DNA of 64,000 nucleotides from Candidatus Nanopelagicales bacterium (GTDB lineage: Bacteria > Actinomycetota > Actinomycetes > S36-B12 > GCA-2699445): assembly GCA_037045355.1 (NCBI GenBank), contig JBAOHO010000021.1, positions 186,001 to 250,000 of the forward strand. The letters are read 5' to 3'. The position numbers and the translations under genes are program-made. Positions 9,601 through 18,698 of this stretch are shown piece by piece (the first letter of the stretch is position 1; each line of letters starts with the position of its first letter). Below the pieces are notes generated by a model. The model did no database searches. It was not told the DNA's origin and saw only the letters and a list, made by a program, of their open reading frames with translations.

Positions 9601-9695
9601 GCTGGAGTTCCGCCTCCCAGCCCTGCCAGAAAAAGTGCAGCGGCCGCCGACGCCAGCACGGCCTGGCTCGTTCGGTGACTCAAGAGAACCCGCAT
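6675..9695 (-). CDS. Secreted alpha/beta-hydrolase with C-terminal bulb-type lectin domains (frameshifted)
   Basis: The coding sequence runs from ATG 9695 to the stop at 6675 (~1,005 codons) but changes frame about five times (near 9133, 8580, 8378, 7940 and 7492). In order: signal peptide (residues 1-33, ending PAAAEE), Pro/Ser/Thr-rich linker, an unassigned domain, a hydrolase domain with the nucleophile elbow LIGHSDGGMW (at ~8450), then at least three bulb-type (B_lectin) repeats. One repeat carries QSDGNFVLYD (7190-7220), an exact QxDxNxVxY mannose-binding motif; the others are degenerate (MQTDGDLTFYD, GDDGNFVIYT). A secreted esterase or lipase with a carbohydrate-binding tail is inferred. 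Whether the frameshifts are sequencing errors or decay cannot be decided here, but both flanks stay coherent. Confidence 0.7.
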
Positions 9696-9928
9696 ACCCA
9701 GCTCCCATTAGGTGAAGCGAAGTCACTGACGGTACATGCATCAGCACGCAGCGTCCCCGGCTTTGGGTGTGGCCATCACCCATGTGGGCGATGGCAGTGT
9801 CCAATGGCCGAACGTGAGGTGTCGGTTGGGAGGCGGGCCCTCCGGGCGAGGATTTCGCCGTGCATTGCAGGCGCAGGTCTGCCACGCTCGGCGCTGTCGG
9901 ACATCGGATCTGTTGAAGGAGCATGGGA

Positions 9929-10897
9929 ATGCGCGTCGTGGTTGCACTCGGAGGAAACGCCCTGCAGAAGCGCGGGGAACCGATGACCGTGGAGAACCAG
10001 CGCGACAATGTCCGGGTCGCGTGCCGCGCTCTGAGCCCGGTCGCCATGGAGCACGAACTGGTCGTGTCACACGGTAACGGCCCGCAGGTCGGGTTGTTGT
10101 CCTTGCAGGCGTCCTCGTACGACGAGGCGTCGGAGTACCCGTTCGACGTGCTGGGCGCCCAGACCGAGGGCATGATCGGGTACTTCATCGAGCAGGAGCT
10201 CGGCAATTACCTGCCCGTCGAGAAGCCGATCGCGACCATCCTCACCATGACCGAGGTCGACGCCGACGATCCGGCGATGGCTGACCCCACCAAGTTCGTG
10301 GGGCCCGTCTACACAGAGGAAGATGCCAAACGACTGGCCGCGGACAAGGGCTGGACGGTCAAGCAGGACGGTGACGCATGGCGCCGGGTGGTTCCGTCAC
10401 CGGTCCCCAAGAGGATCTTCGAGATCCGCCCCATCAAAGCTCTACTCGAACTCGGGGCGGTCGTGGTCTGCACCGGAGGTGGCGGCATTCCCACGATGTA
10501 CGTTCCCGGCGGCAGCGAACTGGAAGGCCCCTGGGACTTCAACGACAAGCATCTGGTCGGTGTCGAGGCGGTCATCGACAAGGATCGGTCCTCGGCGGTG
10601 TTGGCGGAGGATCTCGAAGCCGACCTGCTGGTGATCGCGACAGACGCTGATGCGGTGTATCTGGGTTGGGGCACGCCGGACCAGAAGGCGATCGCGGCTG
10701 CCTCGCCCGACGCGATCGAGGCGTACGACTTCCCGGCCGGTTCGATGGGCCCCAAGGTCGAGGCAGCCGCTGACTTCGCCCGCAAGAACCCGGGTCGAGC
10801 GGCCGTGATCGGCGCGCTGGAGGATCTGCCGGCCATCATGGCCGGAGAGAAGGGCACCCGGGTCACCACCGATGCCACCGAGGTGACCTTCCACTGA
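9929..10897 (+). CDS. arcC: Carbamate kinase
   Basis: Catalyses carbamoyl phosphate + ADP to ATP + carbamate, usually the last step of the arginine deiminase pathway; no arcA or arcB is nearby, so its role here is open. The N-terminus MRVVVALGGNALQKRGEPMT and VVSHGNGPQVGLL are family signatures of the amino-acid-kinase fold, and VVCTGGGGIPT follows in the middle. ATG 9929 is preferred over ATG 9923 because the AAGGAG at 9916-9921 lies 7 nt from 9929 but only 1 nt from 9923. 322 aa, intact, apparently monocistronic. Confidence 0.93.
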   Translation: MRVVVALGGNALQKRGEPMTVENQRDNVRVACRALSPVAMEHELVVSHGNGPQVGLLSLQASSYDEASEYPFDVLGAQTEGMIGYFIEQELGNYLPVEKPIATILTMTEVDADDPAMADPTKFVGPVYTEEDAKRLAADKGWTVKQDGDAWRRVVPSPVPKRIFEIRPIKALLELGAVVVCTGGGGIPTMYVPGGSELEGPWDFNDKHLVGVEAVIDKDRSSAVLAEDLEADLLVIATDADAVYLGWGTPDQKAIAAASPDAIEAYDFPAGSMGPKVEAAADFARKNPGRAAVIGALEDLPAIMAGEKGTRVTTDATEVTFH

Positions 10898-10934
10898 CGG
10901 CCCGAGCGCGCGACCGGCTCATTCGTCAGGGCCG

Positions 10935-10969
10935 TCGATCGATCACAGTCGGGACTCGATCGATCACAG
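10935..10969. repeat. Direct repeat TCGATCGATCACAG x2, 21 bp apart
   Basis: Two identical 14-base copies at 10935-10948 and 10956-10969. The 21-bp centre-to-centre spacing equals two helical turns, which would place both on the same DNA face. They lie about 36 bp upstream of the rplM-rpsI promoter, so a regulatory role is possible but unproven. Confidence 0.5.
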
Positions 10970-11004
10970 AGGGACCGGTCCTCATCGGTGCCGACACCGG
11001 CGCT

Positions 11005-11034
11005 TTGACCACCTTGCGAATCGCCGGGTACCCT
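11005..11034 (+). promoter_or_regulatory. Probable rplM-rpsI promoter
   Basis: TTGACC (11005-11010) and TACCCT (11029-11034) with an 18-bp spacer fit the actinobacterial housekeeping consensus. The leader to rplM would be about 85 nt. Confidence 0.5.
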
Positions 11035-11123
11035 TGTGAGGTTGTCGCCGCAAGACCGTGTCTTCGGCGCCCCGACGAAATCCCGCTGGGGACCCACCGG
11101 CTCGATCGCAGGAGATCAAAATC

Positions 11124-11563
11124 GTGCGCACTTACACGCCCAAACCGGGTGAGACCGAGCGCAAGTGGCATGTCATCGACGCCGAGGACATCGTCCTCGG
11201 TCGCCTGGCCTCCCACACCGCACGCTTGCTGCGCGGAAAGCACAAGCCGGTCTTCGCCCCCCACGTCGACACCGGTGACTTCGTCGTCGTGGTCAACGCC
11301 AGCAAGGTCGCGTTGACCGGCAGCAAAGCCACCGACAAGTTGGATCAGCGCCACTCGGGATATCCCGGCGGTCTGTCACGCCGAACCTACGGGGACCTGC
11401 GTGAGAACGACCCCCGGCGCATGGTCGAAAAGGCCGTCAAAGGGATGTTGCCCCACAACTCCCTGGGCCGTGCCCAGTTGAAGAAGCTCAAGGTGTACGC
11501 GGGTCCCGATCATCCCCACGGCGCCCAACAGCCCGAACCCTACAAGTTGGATCAGGTGGCCCA

Positions 11564-11567
<4 letters not shown>
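11124..11567 (+). CDS. rplM: 50S ribosomal protein L13
   Basis: Early-assembly 50S protein. GTG 11124 gives the usual start MRTYTPKPGETERKWHVIDA and sits 9 nt after AGGAG (11110-11114); the longer in-frame start at 11058 adds non-homologous residues. The core contains VLGRLASHTARLLRGKHKPV and the KGMLPHNSLGRAQLKKLKVY signature. 147 aa. Overlaps rpsI by 4 bp, implying coupled translation. Confidence 0.96.
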
Positions 11568-12061
<494 letters not shown>

Positions 12062-12071
12062 CGGGCACCTC

Positions 12072-13412
12072 GTGGCCCGGTTGTTCGGCACCGATGGGAT
12101 CCGCGGTCTCGCCAACCGCGACCTCACCGCACCGCTTGCGCTGGACCTCGCCATGGCGGGTGCGCGTGTCCTCAGCGCCCAGTCCCCGCGGGAACGCCCA
12201 CTTGCGGTCGTCGGCAGAGACCCCCGCGCGAGCGGTGAGTTCCTCTCGGCCGCAGTTGTGGCCGGGATCGCCGCGACCGGAGTCGATGTCTGGGATGTCG
12301 GTGTGGTCCCCACCCCCGCCGTCGCGTTCCTCACCCACGACAGCGACGCCGACTTCGGCGTCGTCCTGTCGGCGTCTCACAACCCCATGCCGGACAACGG
12401 CATCAAGTTCTTCGCCCGCGGTGGTCTGAAGCTCCCGGACGACGTCGAGGACCGGATCGAGACCGCGCTCGCCGACCCGCAACCGGGACCCACCGGACGG
12501 GACGTGGGCCGGGTCCGCTCGGGCGGCGACCCCATCGGCCGGTACGTGCGTCATGTCGTCGGAACCGTGACCGAGGACCTGTCCGGACTTCGTGTCGTCG
12601 TGGACGGCGCCAACGGGGCGGCCAGCGTCGCCGGTCCCGAAGTGCTGAGGGAACTGGGTGCCGACGTCATCGAGATCCACACGGGTCCCGACGGTTACAA
12701 CATCAACGACAACTGCGGGTCCACCCATCTCGACGATCTTCGCGCTGCGGTTCTGAGCGAGGGAGCCCATGTCGGGATCGCCAATGACGGCGACGCCGAT
12801 CGATGCCTTGCCGTGGATGCCGACGGAAACGTCGTGGACGGCGACCAGATCATGGCGGTCCTCGCGATCGGCATGAAGCAGTCCGGCCGCCTGCGACACA
12901 ACACCGTCGTGGCGACAGTGATGTCCAACCTCGGGTTCCGTCTCGCCATGTCGGCCAACGACATCAACGTCGTCGAGACCGCAGTCGGCGATCGATACGT
13001 GCTGGAGGAGATGCTGCGCGCCGACTACGTCCTCGGAGGCGAGCAGAGCGGCCATGTCCTGATGCTCGAGCACTCGACCACTGGTGACGGTGTGCTGACG
13101 GCGGCGCACTTGCTGGCCCGGATGGCGGCAGCGGGACAGCCCTTGGCTCAACTCAGCGCGGTGATGAAGCGATTGCCCCAAGTGCTCGTCAATGTCCCGG
13201 GTGTCGACAAGAGTGCCGTCGGGAGCAACGCCGCAGTTCAGACAGCGGTCAAAGCCGCGGAGGATCGTCTCGGGGATGCCGGCCGCGTACTGCTGCGCCC
13301 CTCGGGTACCGAGCCCCTCATCCGGGTCATGGTCGAGGCCGAGTCACACGACGAGGCGGAGCAGATCGCCGCTGATCTGGCGGGCGTGGTTCAGCAACAC
13401 CTGTCGTTATAG
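12072..13412 (+). CDS. glmM: Phosphoglucosamine mutase
   Basis: Interconverts glucosamine-6-P and glucosamine-1-P on the way to UDP-GlcNAc for peptidoglycan. The N-terminus MARLFGTDGIRGLANRDLT, the phosphoserine loop LSASHNPMPDNGIKFF, the metal-binding loop ANDGDADRCLAVDADG and the phosphate-binding RPSGTEPLIRVMVE are all present. 446 aa, intact. It follows rpsI by 10 bp and precedes glmS, its pathway partner. Confidence 0.96.
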   Translation: MARLFGTDGIRGLANRDLTAPLALDLAMAGARVLSAQSPRERPLAVVGRDPRASGEFLSAAVVAGIAATGVDVWDVGVVPTPAVAFLTHDSDADFGVVLSASHNPMPDNGIKFFARGGLKLPDDVEDRIETALADPQPGPTGRDVGRVRSGGDPIGRYVRHVVGTVTEDLSGLRVVVDGANGAASVAGPEVLRELGADVIEIHTGPDGYNINDNCGSTHLDDLRAAVLSEGAHVGIANDGDADRCLAVDADGNVVDGDQIMAVLAIGMKQSGRLRHNTVVATVMSNLGFRLAMSANDINVVETAVGDRYVLEEMLRADYVLGGEQSGHVLMLEHSTTGDGVLTAAHLLARMAAAGQPLAQLSAVMKRLPQVLVNVPGVDKSAVGSNAAVQTAVKAAEDRLGDAGRVLLRPSGTEPLIRVMVEAESHDEAEQIAADLAGVVQQHLSL

Positions 13413-13439
13413 AAACGCAGCCACCCGTACGCTGGGCTC

Positions 13440-15294
13440 ATGTGCGGAATTGTGGGCTATGTAGGTGACGGATCGGCCCTGGATGTCGTGATCGAGGGCC
13501 TGCGTCGCCTTGAGTACCGCGGCTACGACTCAGCCGGTGTGGCACTCGCCGACCACGGGCGATTGTGGACGCGCAAGCGTGCGGGCAAACTCAACAACCT
13601 CGTCGAGGCGGTAGCCGACGAAGACGTGCCGCCCGCCACCACGGGAATCGGTCACACGCGCTGGGCCACGCACGGCGGGCCCGACCGACATGAACGCGCA
13701 CCCTCACGTGTCGGCCGACGGCAACGTCGCCATCATCCACAACGGCATCATCGAGAACTTCGCCGAACTCCGGGAGGAACTGGGTCTCGCCGGGGTCACC
13801 CTGCAGTCCGAGACGGACTCGGAGGTGGCCGCCCACCTCGTCTCCGCAACGCTGCCGGCCACTGGCGGCGACCTCGCCGAGGCCATGCGGCGCGTGGCAC
13901 GCCGACTCAACGGTGCTTTCACGCTGGTCGCTCTCGATGCCCGCCGTCCTGATGTGATCGTCGGAGCCCGGCGCAACTCCCCACTCGTGGTCGGCGTCGG
14001 CGACGGCGAGGCGTTCTTGGCCTCCGACGTTGCGGCGTTCATCGCCCACACCCGCAATGCGATCGAACTCGGCCAGGACCAGGTCGTCGAGGTGACGCCG
14101 AGACGCCGTGACGGTCACCGACTTCGACGGAGCCCCCGCCGAGGTGACCCCGTTCACGGTTGACTGGGACGCCTCCGCCGCCGAGAAGGGCGGCTACGAC
14201 CTGTTCATGCTCAAGGAGATCGCCGAGCAGCCCCGCGCCGTCGCGGACACCCTGCGGGGTCGGATCGAACGCGACGGCACACTGCGTCTGGACGACATGC
14301 GCATCACCGACGTCGGAACTGCAGGGAGATCGGCAAGATCGTCGTCGTCGCCTGTGGGACCGCCTATCACGCCGGCTTGGTCGCCAAGTACGCCATCGAG
14401 CATTGGACACGCATTCCGGTCGAGGTCGAACTCGCAAGTGAGTTCCGGTACCGCGATCCGATCGTCGACCGCGCCACTCTCGTGATCGCGATCTCGCAGT
14501 CGGGCGAGACCATGGACACCCTCATGGCGTTGCGCTACGCACGCGAGCAGGGTGCGCGGGTCCTCGCGATCTGCAACACCGTCGGGTCCACGATCCCGCG
14601 TGAGAGCGATGCGGTGTTGTACACGTACGCCGGTCCCGAGATCGCCGTCGCTTCCACCAAGGCGTTCCTGACCCAGATCGTTGCCGCCTACCTGGTCGGC
14701 CTCTACCTCGCTCAGGAACGCGGCAACATGTTCGGTGATGAGGTCCGCCGCATCCTGGACGAACTCGAGGACATGCCGAGCAAGGTCGATCTCGTGCTGG
14801 ACACCGTCGAAGGGGTGCGGGCGATCGCCCGCGAGCTCGCCGACTCACCATCGGTACTGTTCATCGGCCGCCACGTCGGGTTCCCCGTCGCACTCGAGGG
14901 GGCCCTGAAGTTGAAGGAACTCGCGTACATGCACGCCGAGGGATTCGCTGCCGGCGAGTTGAAGCACGGCCCCATCGCTCTCATCGAGCCAGGTATCCCC
15001 GTGATCGTCGTGGTGCCGTCGCCTCTGGGTCGGTCCGTGCTGCACGACAAGATCGTGTCGAACGTCCAAGAGGTCCGCGCCCGCGGAGCGCGGATGATCG
15101 TGATCGCCGAAGAGGGTGACGAGTCCGTCAACCCCTACGCGGACCATGTCATCCGGGTGCCACCCTGCCCCACTCTCATGCAGCCGCTGGTGGCGACGGT
15201 TCCCCTGCAGGTGTTCGCCTGCGAGATGGCGACTGCCAAGGGTCACGACGTCGACCAGCCCCGCAACCTGGCGAAGTCCGTCACCGTGGAGTGA
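13440..15294 (+). CDS. glmS: Glutamine--fructose-6-phosphate aminotransferase (frameshifted)
   Basis: First committed step of UDP-GlcNAc synthesis. The glutaminase domain starts MCGIVGYVGDGSALDVVIEG with catalytic Cys2; the two SIS domains follow (VVVACGTAYHAGLVAKYAIE; ISQSGETMDTLMALRYAREQ) and the end is QPRNLAKSVTVE. The frame breaks at about 13,680, 14,100 and 14,325. Deleting one base restores THGGP-TDMNAHPH at the first and EVTP-DAVTVTDF at the second; at the third, deleting two bases gives DVELREIGKIVVVA. An essential gene with coherent homology through each break points to sequencing insertions, not decay. Confidence 0.88.
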
Positions 15295-15370
15295 GGCGCT
15301 ACGGATCCCGCATCCACCAGCCGGGTGACGGCGCCGCGCGAACGGGTAGAGCGCGTGACACTGTGAGCCC

Positions 15371-15787
15371 GTGATTGTGGGGATCGGCGTCGACTTGGTC
15401 AACGTCGCCAAGTTCGGTGCCAACGTGACCCGGACTCCGGGATTCGCCGGTGTTCTGTTCACCGACCGGGAACGATCCGACGAATTGGGGCAGGAACGCT
15501 CGATCGCATCGTTGGCGGCCCGGTACGCGGCCAAGGAGGCGACCGCCAAGGCCCTGGGAGTCCCGCCCGGGACGAGATGGCATGACTGCGAAGTGCTCGC
15601 CGAACCGGACGGCAGGCCCTATGTGCACACCCGCGGCCATCTCGCTGAGGCGGCGGCGGAGCTCGGGGTCGCCGCGTTCCACCTCTCACTCGCGATGGAG
15701 GGTGACGTCGCCATCGCCTATGTCGTCGCCGAGGGCAGCGCGTCGTTGGACGGAGTCCGTGCTCGGCGGATGGTGGAGACCGCATAG
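15371..15787 (+). CDS. acpS: Holo-[acyl-carrier-protein] synthase
   Basis: Transfers the 4'-phosphopantetheine arm from CoA to acyl carrier proteins. The 138-aa GTG-start product has both family motifs: MIVGIGVDLVNVAKF (metal-binding Asp8) and RYAAKEATAKAL (Glu/Lys). Located between glmS and the NAD(P)HX repair gene, as in other actinobacteria. Confidence 0.93.
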   Translation: MIVGIGVDLVNVAKFGANVTRTPGFAGVLFTDRERSDELGQERSIASLAARYAAKEATAKALGVPPGTRWHDCEVLAEPDGRPYVHTRGHLAEAAAELGVAAFHLSLAMEGDVAIAYVVAEGSASLDGVRARRMVETA

Positions 15788-15796
15788 GTTGAGTTC

Positions 15797-17284
15797 ATGC
15801 GCCCTGCCTATGACGTGACGTCGATCTACGCGGCCGAGGCCGCCATGATGAAGCAGATCCCCGCCGACGACCTGATGGCCCGGGCGGCGCGAGGCCTGGC
15901 GCGGGTGATCCTCGATGTTCCCCAGCCCGCCCGGATCGCGGGCGCCCGGGTCGTGCTGCTGATCGGGTCCGGGAACAACGGCGGTGATGCTCTGTTCGCC
16001 GGGGCGGCGCTGGCCCGGCGTGGCGCTCGTGTCGACGCCATCACGTTGGGTGCCGAGTTCCACGAACGGGGAGGGCGGGCACTGCGTGCCGCCGGTGGTC
16101 ACATCCGCGACCACACGTCCCCCGCGGCCCCAGATCTCGTCTCGGCAGCGGACATCGTCGTCGACGGGATCGTGGGGATCGGCGCTCAAGGTGCGCTGCG
16201 TGCGGACGCAGCGCAACTCGTTGCGGCGATCCCCACGACCGCCTGGGTGGTGGCGGTGGACATCCCCAGTGGGGTCGATCCGAACACCGGCGTGGTGGCC
16301 GACCCCAACGCGGTGGTGACGGCCGACATCACGGTGACTTTCGGGGCATTGAAAGCCGGACAACTCCTGCCGCCCGGGCGGGAAAGGTGCGGAATCCTGG
16401 AACTCGTCGACATCGGGCTCACGCCATACGCGGCCGCGCAAGAGCCGCTGTTCACGGTGTTGTCGCTGGCCGACGCCGCCCCGTACTTCGCTCCCCCCGG
16501 CGAGTCCGACTACAAGTACAGCCATGGCGTTCCGGGGGTGTGGGCCGGTTCCCGGCTGTATCCGGGGGCAGCGCACATGGTGGTGGGCGCGGCGCGCCAC
16601 GGCGCCGTGGGCATGGTTCGGCTCTGGCAGGATCCTGCGCCTGAGGTCGCGGCGCAGGTGGTCACGCGATACCCCGACATCGTCCTCGCCAGAGGCCCGG
16701 TCGGAGACGATTCCAAGGCCACTGCCTGGATCGCGGGCCCCGGCATCGGCACGGGCTCGGAGGAAGTCGAAGGTCTCGCTGCGGTGCTCGCGACGGACCT
16801 CCCGGCGGTCATCGACGCCGACGCCTTGACCCTCGTCAGCCAGGAGCCGAGCCTGCGCCAGGCGATCGTGGACCGCGATGCTGCCACAGTCATCACCCCG
16901 CACGTGGCTGAGTTCACCCGGCTCGGGTTCTCGCTGGACGATGACCGGGTTCGGTCGGCACGGGCTGCGGCGGAGCAGTTGCGGGCCATCGTTCTGCTCA
17001 AGGGCGCGGGGACGGTCATCGCCGCGCCGGGTGGAGAGACCTACGTCGATGTCATGGGGCCCGCAGCGTTGGCGACGGCGGGAACCGGTGACGCGCTGTC
17101 CGGTCTCATCGGTGCCGCCCTGTCGCGCCATCCAGAAGACACGGCTCGGGCAGTTGCGGCAGCTGTCGTGGTTCACGGGGTTGCCGCTCGCAAGGCCAGC
17201 GCCGGTGGTCGCCCCATGACCGCATGGGATTTGGTCCAGTACGTCCCGGAAGCTGTGGCGGCCTTGCGGGCCGACCAGGATTAG
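15797..17284 (+). CDS. nnr: Bifunctional NAD(P)H-hydrate epimerase / ADP-dependent dehydratase
   Basis: Repairs hydrated NAD(P)H. The N-terminal epimerase domain (residues ~1-210) has VLLIGSGNNGGDALFAGAAL and VDIPSGVDPNTG. The C-terminal ribokinase-like dehydratase domain (residues ~220-495) has AWIAGPGIGTGSEEVEGL, TVITPHVAEFTRL and the GPAALATAGTGDALSGLIGA loop. 495 aa, intact, fused as in most bacteria. It begins 9 bp after acpS. Confidence 0.93.
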   Translation: MRPAYDVTSIYAAEAAMMKQIPADDLMARAARGLARVILDVPQPARIAGARVVLLIGSGNNGGDALFAGAALARRGARVDAITLGAEFHERGGRALRAAGGHIRDHTSPAAPDLVSAADIVVDGIVGIGAQGALRADAAQLVAAIPTTAWVVAVDIPSGVDPNTGVVADPNAVVTADITVTFGALKAGQLLPPGRERCGILELVDIGLTPYAAAQEPLFTVLSLADAAPYFAPPGESDYKYSHGVPGVWAGSRLYPGAAHMVVGAARHGAVGMVRLWQDPAPEVAAQVVTRYPDIVLARGPVGDDSKATAWIAGPGIGTGSEEVEGLAAVLATDLPAVIDADALTLVSQEPSLRQAIVDRDAATVITPHVAEFTRLGFSLDDDRVRSARAAAEQLRAIVLLKGAGTVIAAPGGETYVDVMGPAALATAGTGDALSGLIGAALSRHPEDTARAVAAAVVVHGVAARKASAGGRPMTAWDLVQYVPEAVAALRADQD

Positions 17285-17324
17285 GGTCGGTTCTTTCAGA
17301 CCCCAGGTGAGTGGGCCCGGCCGG

Positions 17325-18509
17325 TCAGTCCACCGGTCCGTGGCCCGACAGATGCGGATGGACGTGCTCGTCTGTCTCCTCGAGAACCTCTTCGTCGGGG
17401 ATCTCGGCTTCGACGTCGGCGGCGTGCACGGTGTGCATCATGGCCCAGATCGCCCAACCCGCGAACGCGAGGACCACAACACCGACAGTGACCCATGCGA
17501 GGATTGTCGGCAGTTGAGTCAGGTGGAACATCACCCAGGCGACCCCCGCAGAGGCGGGGATGGTGATGATCCACGCGAGGACCATCTCGCCGACGACCCG
17601 CCAGTTGGCGCCGCGGCCTGATCCGACGCCGGCGCCGACGACGGAGCTGGCGGCTGCATGCGTCGTCGAGATCGGCACGCCGAGCGATGTCGCGCCGAAG
17701 ATCGCGGTCGTGGCGCCGATGTTGGCCGCGGCACCCGAGTTCGCGTGCAGTGTCGTGATCTTCAGGCCCATCGTCTCGATGATCTTCCAGCCGCCCCACA
17801 ACGTGCCTACCGCGATGGCGGTGTAGGCGGACAAGGCCACCCACTCGGGAACCTCGACGGACTTTCCGTCGGCTCCGACGGTCGTATACCCGGCACCCAG
17901 CAGCAGGGCGGCGATGACGCCCATGGTCTTCTGGGCGTCGTTCGCGCCGTGGCCGAATGACAGTGCCGCCGAGGCGACCAACTGCAGTCCCTTGAAGACG
18001 GGGTGGTTGTCGTGCCACTTCAGGAGCTTCTGGATGCCGTAAACGAGGTAGAAGGCGATGAACGCGATGCTGAGCGCGACCGCCGGCGAGGCGATGATTC
18101 CGATGGCCGCTTTGCTGACACTGTCCCAGGAGATGGCGGCGAAGCCGCCGGCGGCGAGACCCGCACCGACCAGGCCACCGATGATCGCGTGGCTCGATGA
18201 CGACGGCATCCCGAAGTACCACGTGGCGTAATTCCAAGCGACCGCCGCGAACAGCGCAGCGAATACGACCGCGATTCCGGCGTACTGCGAGTTCACGGTC
18301 TTGGCCACTGTGCTGGCCACGGCCGTACCCACGACGAAGTAGGCGAGGAAGTTGAAGGTGGCGGCGAACGCGGGGGCGAATCGAGCCGGTAGGGCCCTGG
18401 TCGCGACGACCGTGGACACGGTGTTCGCGGCGTCGTGGAAACCGTTGGTGAAATCGAAGATCAGTGCCAGGGCGACCAGCGCGATGACCGATATCAGCAA
18501 CACATCCAC
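17325..18509 (-). CDS. pit: PiT-family inorganic phosphate transporter
   Basis: Low-affinity proton-coupled phosphate permease of the inner membrane. The 394-aa protein has about ten hydrophobic segments and the two inverted PiT signatures: DFTNGFHDAANTVSTVVATR near the N-terminus and SFGHGANDAQKTMGVIAALL in the middle. The C-terminal 35 residues are acidic and His-rich (EEVLEETDEHVHPHLSGH). A PhoP-type direct-repeat site lies about 91 bp upstream, linking it to phosphate control. Confidence 0.92.
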   Translation of the reverse strand: MDVLLISVIALVALALIFDFTNGFHDAANTVSTVVATRALPARFAPAFAATFNFLAYFVVGTAVASTVAKTVNSQYAGIAVVFAALFAAVAWNYATWYFGMPSSSSHAIIGGLVGAGLAAGGFAAISWDSVSKAAIGIIASPAVALSIAFIAFYLVYGIQKLLKWHDNHPVFKGLQLVASAALSFGHGANDAQKTMGVIAALLLGAGYTTVGADGKSVEVPEWVALSAYTAIAVGTLWGGWKIIETMGLKITTLHANSGAAANIGATTAIFGATSLGVPISTTHAAASSVVGAGVGSGRGANWRVVGEMVLAWIITIPASAGVAWVMFHLTQLPTILAWVTVGVVVLAFAGWAIWAMMHTVHAADVEAEIPDEEVLEETDEHVHPHLSGHGPVD

Positions 18510-18599
18510 AATGAACGCCCTTCGACAGGAACCTGAACGCCAGGTGACGTCCAGGGGATCGTGTCAATGATGGATGACGTTGTGTCCGCGTTGCGCGGT

Positions 18600-18632
18600 T
18601 TGAGATGAACGCTCCATGAACGACCTGTGAAC
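18600..18632 (-). promoter_or_regulatory. Candidate PHO box (PhoP direct repeats) upstream of pit
   Basis: On the minus strand three contiguous 11-nt units read GTTCACAGGTC, GTTCATGGAGC and GTTCATCTCAA. This is the spacing and GTTCAnnnnnn pattern of Streptomyces PhoP direct-repeat units. It sits 91 bp before the pit start in the pit/alr divergent region; a further isolated GTTCATCCGGG lies on the plus strand at 18647. PhoP binding is inferred from pattern only. Confidence 0.6.
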
Positions 18633-18698
18633 GCTCGTTGCATTTCGTTCATCCGGGGGTCGCGTGCGTCGGGTCGGCGGCGTCGGGACAATGGGGTC

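Noticed and set aside
15686..17176. A 496-codon open frame on the minus strand
   Set aside because: It lies wholly opposite the well-supported nnr gene; its translation is Arg/His/Asp-rich with no recognisable motif, as expected of an antisense shadow in high-GC DNA.
18627..18698. An upstream ATG start for alr
   Set aside because: It would add an Arg-rich non-conserved extension and overlap the PHO box; the start at 18699 agrees with family N-termini.
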